Assembly (NCBI RefSeq): GCF_001514145.1
Contig: NZ_KQ948672.1
Location: 1-64,000, forward strand
Reading direction: 5' to 3'
DNA: 64,000 nucleotides
DNA from: Streptomyces canus
Lineage (GTDB): Bacteria; Actinomycetota; Actinomycetes; Streptomycetales; Streptomycetaceae
Within the stretch, counting starts at the first letter, position 1. Each line of letters begins with the position of its first letter. Position numbers and translations under genes: made by a program. Positions 59,820 through 64,000 of the stretch are shown piece after piece. Under the pieces are notes generated by a model, which saw only the letters and a list, made by a program, of their open reading frames with translations, ran no database searches and had not been told where the DNA came from.

Positions 59820-62800
59820 CGCGGCGTGCTCCCTCGGGGTCGTAGAGGACAGGACCGGCGACGGTCACCGGCACCAGCTGGTCGCCGACGGGGGCGTACA
59901 GCCGCTCGCCGATGCGGTCCCGGCCGCCCTTGATCAGGGCGAGCGCGAACGTCCGGCCGAGTGCGGCGCTGCGATAACTGGAGGTGACATGGCCGAGCAT
60001 AGGGACCGGCGGGGCCGGCAGCACACCGTCGGCGACCAGATGGGTGCCCTCCGGGAGGAAGGTGCCCGGGTCCTCGGGGAGCAGGCCGACCAGGTGCTTG
60101 CGGTCGGGGCGGACGGCGTCGGCACGCGCGTAGGACCGCTTGCCGACGAAGTCCGGCTTCTTCTTCGACACCACCCAACTCATGCCGAGATCCTGCGGAG
60201 TCACCGTGCCGTCGGTGTCCTGGCCGATGATCGGGTAGCCCTTCTCGGCACGCAGGACGTGCATCGTCTCCGTGCCGTACGGGGTGATGCCGTACGGGGC
60301 GCCGGCCTCGTACACGGCCTCCCACAGGGCGAGGCCCTGCCACGGTGACACGTTGATCTCGAAGGCGAGTTCGCCGGAGAAGCTGATCCGGCAGACCCGG
60401 GCCTCGATGCCCGCAACGGTCGTCTCCCGCCAGGCCATGAACGGGAAGTCGTCGTTGGACACGGCAAGTTGGGGCGCGAGGGAGGCGAGGACCTCACGGG
60501 ACTTCGGACCGACGAGCGCGACCGTGGCCCACTGCTCGGTCACGGAGGTGCAGTGGACCTTCAGCTCGGGCCACTCGGTCTGGTGCCACTCCTCCATCCA
60601 GTCGAGTACGGCGGCGGCGTTGCCCGTCGTCGTGGTGACCAGGAAGCGCTCCGGGCCGACGCGGATGACCGTTCCGTCGTCGAAGACCATGCCGTCCGGG
60701 CGGCACATGACGCCGTAGCGGATCATGCCGACCTTCAGGGTGCTCATCATGTTGGTGTAGAGCCGGTCGAGGAAGACTCCGGCGTCCGGGCCCTGCACGT
60801 CGATCTTGCCGAGGGTGGAGGCGTCCATGAAGCCGACGCTCTCGCGGGTGGCGGCGCACTCGCGCAGTACGGCCGCCTCCATGTCCTCGCCGTCTCGCGG
60901 GTAGTACCAGGGGCGCTTCCACTGGCCGACGTTCTCGAAGAGGGCGCCGTGCGCGACATGCCACTCGTGGATGGCGGTCGTGCGGACCGGGTCGCTCAGC
61001 ACACCCCGGTCGCGGCCGGCCAGAGCGGCGAAGGACACCGGCGTGTACGGCGGCCGGAAGGTCGTCGTGCCGAGCGCCGAGATGTCCACGCCGAGCAGTT
61101 CGGCGACGACGCCGCTGGCCAGGATGCCGGAGGTCTTGCCCTGGTCGTTGGCGGTGCCGGCGGTCGTGTAGCGCTTGGTGTGCTCGACCGAGCGCAGACC
61201 GGCGCCGGTCGCGATGGCCAGGTCGTCGACGGTGACGTCGCGCTGGAGGTCGACGAAGCGGGGACCGTCCGCGGCACCCGGGACGACGTACACGTGCATC
61301 GGCGGCGTCGGCCGCGGCTGCGCGGGCACCTCGGGGAGGCGGGGCGCCTCGGGCGGGTAGCCCTCGGCCTCGATGGCGCGGGCACCGGCGGCCGCGCCCT
61401 GTGCCAGGACCGTGGCCGGGTCGAGAACGCCGCTCGCGCTGCCGGCGACCTCGACGGCCTGGCGGCAGGTGTCGGGGACGAAGGAGCCCAGCGTCTCGTC
61501 GTGGCGCAGCTTGCCGCCGGACTGGCTGAACAGGTGCGCCACCGGGTTCCAGCCGCCGGAGACCAGCAGCAGGTCGGCGGCGAACTCCCGCTGCCCCGCG
61601 GACTCTCCGTACGGGGCGACGGTCACGGCGGTGAGGCGGGCCTCGCCCTGCGTGCCGGTGACGGCGTGCCCGGCGAGCGCCTCGATACCGGCCGCCCTCG
61701 CGCGCTCGGCCCACTCCCCCGGTTCGGGGCGGGTGTCGACGATCGCCGCGACGGCCAGGCCCGCCGAGGCGAGGTCCAGGGCCGCCGCGTACGCGCTGTC
61801 GTTGGTCGTGAAGACCACAGCGTGACGGCCGGGCAGAACGCCGTGGCGGTTGACGTGGGTGCGGGCCGAGGAGGCCAGCATCACGCCGGGGCGGTCGTTG
61901 TTCGCGAACGCCAGCGAACGCTCGTGGGCGCCGGTGGCGAGGACGACCCGGCGGGCACGGATGCGCCAGACGCGTTCGCGGGAGACGTTCTCTGGGGCGG
62001 CCGCGCCGAGGTGGTTGGTACGGCGTTCGACGGCGAGGAGGTGGTTGTCGTCGTAGTAGCCGAAGACGGTGGTGCGGCGCAGGACACGGACCTCGGGGGC
62101 GGCGTCGAGCTGCTCCGTCACCTCCCGTACCCAGTCCAGGTGTTGGGCCGTGCCGAGGAGGCTCCCGCCGAGTTCCGGCTGGTCGTCGGCGAGGATGACG
62201 CGGGCGCCGCTTTTCGCTGCGGCCGCCGCTGCCGCGAGGCCGGCCGGGCCAGCACCGACGATCAGCAGGTCGCAGTGGGCGTGTACGGCGTCGTAGCGGG
62301 CGGGGTCCGGTTCGGTGGCGAGGCGTCCCTGGCCGGGGAGGCTGCTCGCGACCAGGCCGTCGTAGAGCTCGACGGTCGTCGCGGGGAGCATGGGCTCCGG
62401 GAAGGGTTCCTCGATCTGGACTACCGCGTTGGGTTCTTCGACGCCGGCGGAGAAGATGCCTCGGGGGCGGCCGAGCTTGATGCTGGTGCCGGCCTGGATG
62501 ACGCCGTTGGCGAGGAGGGCGGAGGCGAGGGTGTCGCCTCGGTAGCCCTGGTATTCGGTGCCGTCGAAGGTGAAGGTGAGGGGGGTGTCGCGGTCGATGC
62601 GGCCGCGGGTGGGGTGGCGGTAAGGACTTTCCTCGCCCCCGCCGCCCCTACCCGTCCCGTCCTGAAGGGGCTCCGCCCCTTCGACCCCGCCAGGGGGCTC
62701 TGCCCCCTGGACCCCCGTCGGCCCTGAAGGGGCCTCGTCCTCAAGCGCCGGACAGGCTGCGACAGCCGACCTCGGCTCAACGGGTGCCGGGCGGTTCTCG

Positions 62801-63054
62801 CCCGACCTGTACACCGTCAGGATCTCGTTCGTCGACGTGTCCCGTACCGCGTTGAACCACCGTCGGCAGCCCGCCGCGTGGCTCCAGCGCTCGGCGAAGG
62901 GGCCCTTCGGGTTGTCACGGAAGAAGAGGTAGCGGGCCCACTCCTCGTCGGGGAGGGACGCCGGGTTCTCCGGGTACGGCACGTGGGCCTGGCCGCCGTA
63001 GTGGAACTCGGCCTCGTCGCGGGGCCCGCACCACGGGCAGGGGATCAGCAGCAT
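59812..63054 (-). CDS. soxA: Sarcosine oxidase, fused delta and alpha subunits
   Basis: A 1080-residue chain. Residues 1-87 are a complete SoxD subunit with zinc ligands Cys6, Cys9, His59 and Cys63. Residues 88-150 are a Gly/Glu/Pro-rich linker encoded largely by a Streptomyces intergenic repeat. From 150 SoxA follows: FTFDGTEYQGYRGDTLASAL, the NAD-binding GAGPAG (267-272) and a C-terminal GcvT-like THF domain (GYPIIGQDTDGTVTPQDLG). No in-frame ATG, GTG or TTG lies in the linker, so SoxA can only be made as this fusion. The enzyme turns sarcosine into glycine and methylene-THF. Confidence 0.93.
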   Translation of the reverse strand: MLLIPCPWCGPRDEAEFHYGGQAHVPYPENPASLPDEEWARYLFFRDNPKGPFAERWSHAAGCRRWFNAVRDTSTNEILTVYRSGENRPAPVEPRSAVAACPALEDEAPSGPTGVQGAEPPGGVEGAEPLQDGTGRGGGGEESPYRHPTRGRIDRDTPLTFTFDGTEYQGYRGDTLASALLANGVIQAGTSIKLGRPRGIFSAGVEEPNAVVQIEEPFPEPMLPATTVELYDGLVASSLPGQGRLATEPDPARYDAVHAHCDLLIVGAGPAGLAAAAAAAKSGARVILADDQPELGGSLLGTAQHLDWVREVTEQLDAAPEVRVLRRTTVFGYYDDNHLLAVERRTNHLGAAAPENVSRERVWRIRARRVVLATGAHERSLAFANNDRPGVMLASSARTHVNRHGVLPGRHAVVFTTNDSAYAAALDLASAGLAVAAIVDTRPEPGEWAERARAAGIEALAGHAVTGTQGEARLTAVTVAPYGESAGQREFAADLLLVSGGWNPVAHLFSQSGGKLRHDETLGSFVPDTCRQAVEVAGSASGVLDPATVLAQGAAAGARAIEAEGYPPEAPRLPEVPAQPRPTPPMHVYVVPGAADGPRFVDLQRDVTVDDLAIATGAGLRSVEHTKRYTTAGTANDQGKTSGILASGVVAELLGVDISALGTTTFRPPYTPVSFAALAGRDRGVLSDPVRTTAIHEWHVAHGALFENVGQWKRPWYYPRDGEDMEAAVLRECAATRESVGFMDASTLGKIDVQGPDAGVFLDRLYTNMMSTLKVGMIRYGVMCRPDGMVFDDGTVIRVGPERFLVTTTTGNAAAVLDWMEEWHQTEWPELKVHCTSVTEQWATVALVGPKSREVLASLAPQLAVSNDDFPFMAWRETTVAGIEARVCRISFSGELAFEINVSPWQGLALWEAVYEAGAPYGITPYGTETMHVLRAEKGYPIIGQDTDGTVTPQDLGMSWVVSKKKPDFVGKRSYARADAVRPDRKHLVGLLPEDPGTFLPEGTHLVADGVLPAPPVPMLGHVTSSYRSAALGRTFALALIKGGRDRIGERLYAPVGDQLVPVTVAGPVLYDPEGARRDG
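62661..62760. repeat. Streptomyces-type palindromic repeat inside soxDA
   Basis: Two perfect hairpins, GAAGGGG-CTCCG-CCCCTTC (62664-62682) and CAGGGGG-CTCTG-CCCCCTG (62691-62709), are followed by the CCTCGTCCTCAAGCGCCGGA tail. This layout is a very common intergenic repeat in Streptomyces, normally found after genes. Here it lies between soxD and soxA and is read through in frame. Confidence 0.8.
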
Positions 63055-63077
63055 GTCGTTCGGCTCCTTGAGGATCC

Positions 63078-64000
63078 CTAGTGGGCCACCGCGGCAGCGC
63101 CGTGCTCGTCGACGAGCGCGCCGGTGGTGAAACGGTCGAGCGAGAAGGGGGCGTTGAGGGCGTGCGGGGTGTCGTGGGCGATGGTGTGGGCGTAGACCCA
63201 GCCGACGCCCGGGGTGGCCTTGAAACCGCCCGTACCCCAGCCGCAGTTGAGATAGAGGTTGTCGACGGGGCTGAGCCCGATGATCGGTGAGGCGTCGGGG
63301 CTGGTGTCGACGATGCCGCCCCAGGTGCGCAGCACGTGGGCGCGGGCGAAGACCGGGAAGAGCTCCAGGGCCGCCGCCATCTGCTCTTCGATGATGTGGA
63401 AGGCACCACGCTGGGTGTACGAGTTGTACGCGTCGATGCCCGCGCCCATCACCAGCTCACCCTTGTGCGCCTGGCTGACGTACACGTGGACGGCGTTGGA
63501 CATGACGACCGTGGGGTGCACCGGCTCCAGGAGCTCGGAGACCAGCGCCTGCAACGGGTGGCTCTGGATGGGCAGTTCGATGCCCGCCATGGCGGCGAGG
63601 ACCGAGGTGTGGCCCGCCGAGCAGAGGGCGACCTTGCCGGCCGCGATGGGGCCGAGGTTGGTCTGGACTCCGACTACCCGGTTGTCGACCACGTCGAGGC
63701 CGGTGACCTCGCAGTTCTGGATGATGTCGATGCCGGCGGCGTCGGCCGAGCGGGCCAGGCCCCAGGCGACGTAGTCGTGCTTGGCGATGCCCGCGCGCGG
63801 CTGGTACGTGGCGCCCAGAACCGGGTAGCGCACGTCCTGAGAGATGTTGACGATCGGACAGACTTCCTTGACACCGTCCGCGTCGAGCCACTCCGCGTCC
63901 ACGCCGTTGAGGCGGTTCGCCTCGACCCGGCGCACGCTGTCGCGGACGTCCTGGAGGCTGTGGGCCAGGTTCAGCACGCCACGCTGGGAGAACAGGATCG
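63078..64000 (-). CDS. soxB: Sarcosine oxidase beta subunit (5' end outside window)
   Basis: At least 307 residues of the roughly 405-residue flavoprotein subunit; the N-terminus lies beyond the window edge. The visible part begins ILFSQRGVLNLAHS and holds DAEWLDADGVKEVCPIVNIS, ARSADAAGIDIIQNCEVTGL, YVSQAHKGELVMGAGIDAYN and the C-terminal NLYLNCGWGTGGFKATPG that closes over FAD. It carries the covalent flavin where sarcosine is oxidised. It ends 23 bases before the soxDA start, giving the order soxB, soxDA, soxG. Confidence 0.95.
   Translation of the reverse strand, partial: ILFSQRGVLNLAHSLQDVRDSVRRVEANRLNGVDAEWLDADGVKEVCPIVNISQDVRYPVLGATYQPRAGIAKHDYVAWGLARSADAAGIDIIQNCEVTGLDVVDNRVVGVQTNLGPIAAGKVALCSAGHTSVLAAMAGIELPIQSHPLQALVSELLEPVHPTVVMSNAVHVYVSQAHKGELVMGAGIDAYNSYTQRGAFHIIEEQMAAALELFPVFARAHVLRTWGGIVDTSPDASPIIGLSPVDNLYLNCGWGTGGFKATPGVGWVYAHTIAHDTPHALNAPFSLDRFTTGALVDEHGAAAVAH

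Noticed and set aside
62590..62800. A separate soxA start inside the linker
   Set aside because: No in-frame ATG, GTG or TTG exists between the SoxD part and the SoxA fold, so an independent soxA start could not be supported.

Overview
The window reads as a chromosomal segment of a Streptomyces-like actinomycete. Support for this: very high GC with strong third-position bias, frequent GTG starts and GTGA/ATGA stop-start overlaps, an F420-type luciferase-like oxidoreductase, a mycothiol-type glycosyltransferase (mshA-like), and a copy of the palindromic intergenic repeat typical of Streptomyces inside soxA. No rRNA, tRNA or CRISPR array was seen.

Region 1 (1-1870) is a decayed edge: an alpha/beta-hydrolase remnant behind a promoter-like site, an intact SAM methyltransferase, and a small piece that looks like the C-terminus of an MMPL transporter.

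Region 2 (1875-43443) is a roughly 41.5 kb catabolic island of about 34 genes in eight transcription units. It holds a P450 with SCP2-like protein, [3Fe-4S]-type ferredoxin and ferredoxin reductase; a Rieske oxygenase (alpha, beta); an alcohol dehydrogenase-type SDR and an aldehyde dehydrogenase; three acyl-CoA ligases; three acyl-CoA dehydrogenases; four free-standing crotonases plus a FadB-type fusion; two MaoC proteins; several SDRs; three thiolases and one SCP-x/Ltp-type thiolase; an HMG-CoA-synthase-like/OB-fold fusion; an alpha-methylacyl-CoA racemase; a family I-type CoA-transferase; a CitE-like lyase; an F420 oxidoreductase; an MBL hydrolase; and three TetR regulators. The logic is oxidation of a hydrophobic substrate to an acid, CoA activation, beta-oxidation (with racemisation of 2-methyl branches) and carbon-carbon cleavage. 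Sterol-like or isoprenoid methyl-branched substrates fit best; the substrate itself is not readable from sequence. Almost every unit is preceded by an AT-rich inverted repeat close to TCTAAT-N4-ATTAGA, so the island looks like one local TetR regulon.

Region 3 (43444-46140) is a scar: truncated IS701-type transposase, frameshifted GH32 C-terminus, a TetR gene and a broken DUF2993 gene. It is followed by a paralogous TetR divergent from a DHA2-type drug efflux pump (46141-48650).

Region 4 (48761-64000) is a one-carbon module: fdhD with a gutted moaA beside it, a 3'-truncated mshA copy, sdaA, glyA, a gcvH-like gene without its lipoyl lysine, a flavin reductase, purU, an IclR regulator, folP and a tetrahydrofolate-dependent sarcosine oxidase operon (soxB, a fused soxD-soxA, soxG). 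Sarcosine carbon would flow to glycine plus methylene-THF, then serine (GlyA) and pyruvate (SdaA), while PurU recycles THF by releasing formate. A 17-bp palindrome close to GTTGCG-N5-CGCAAC occurs at the flavin reductase, purU and iclR promoters and suggests control by the IclR protein.
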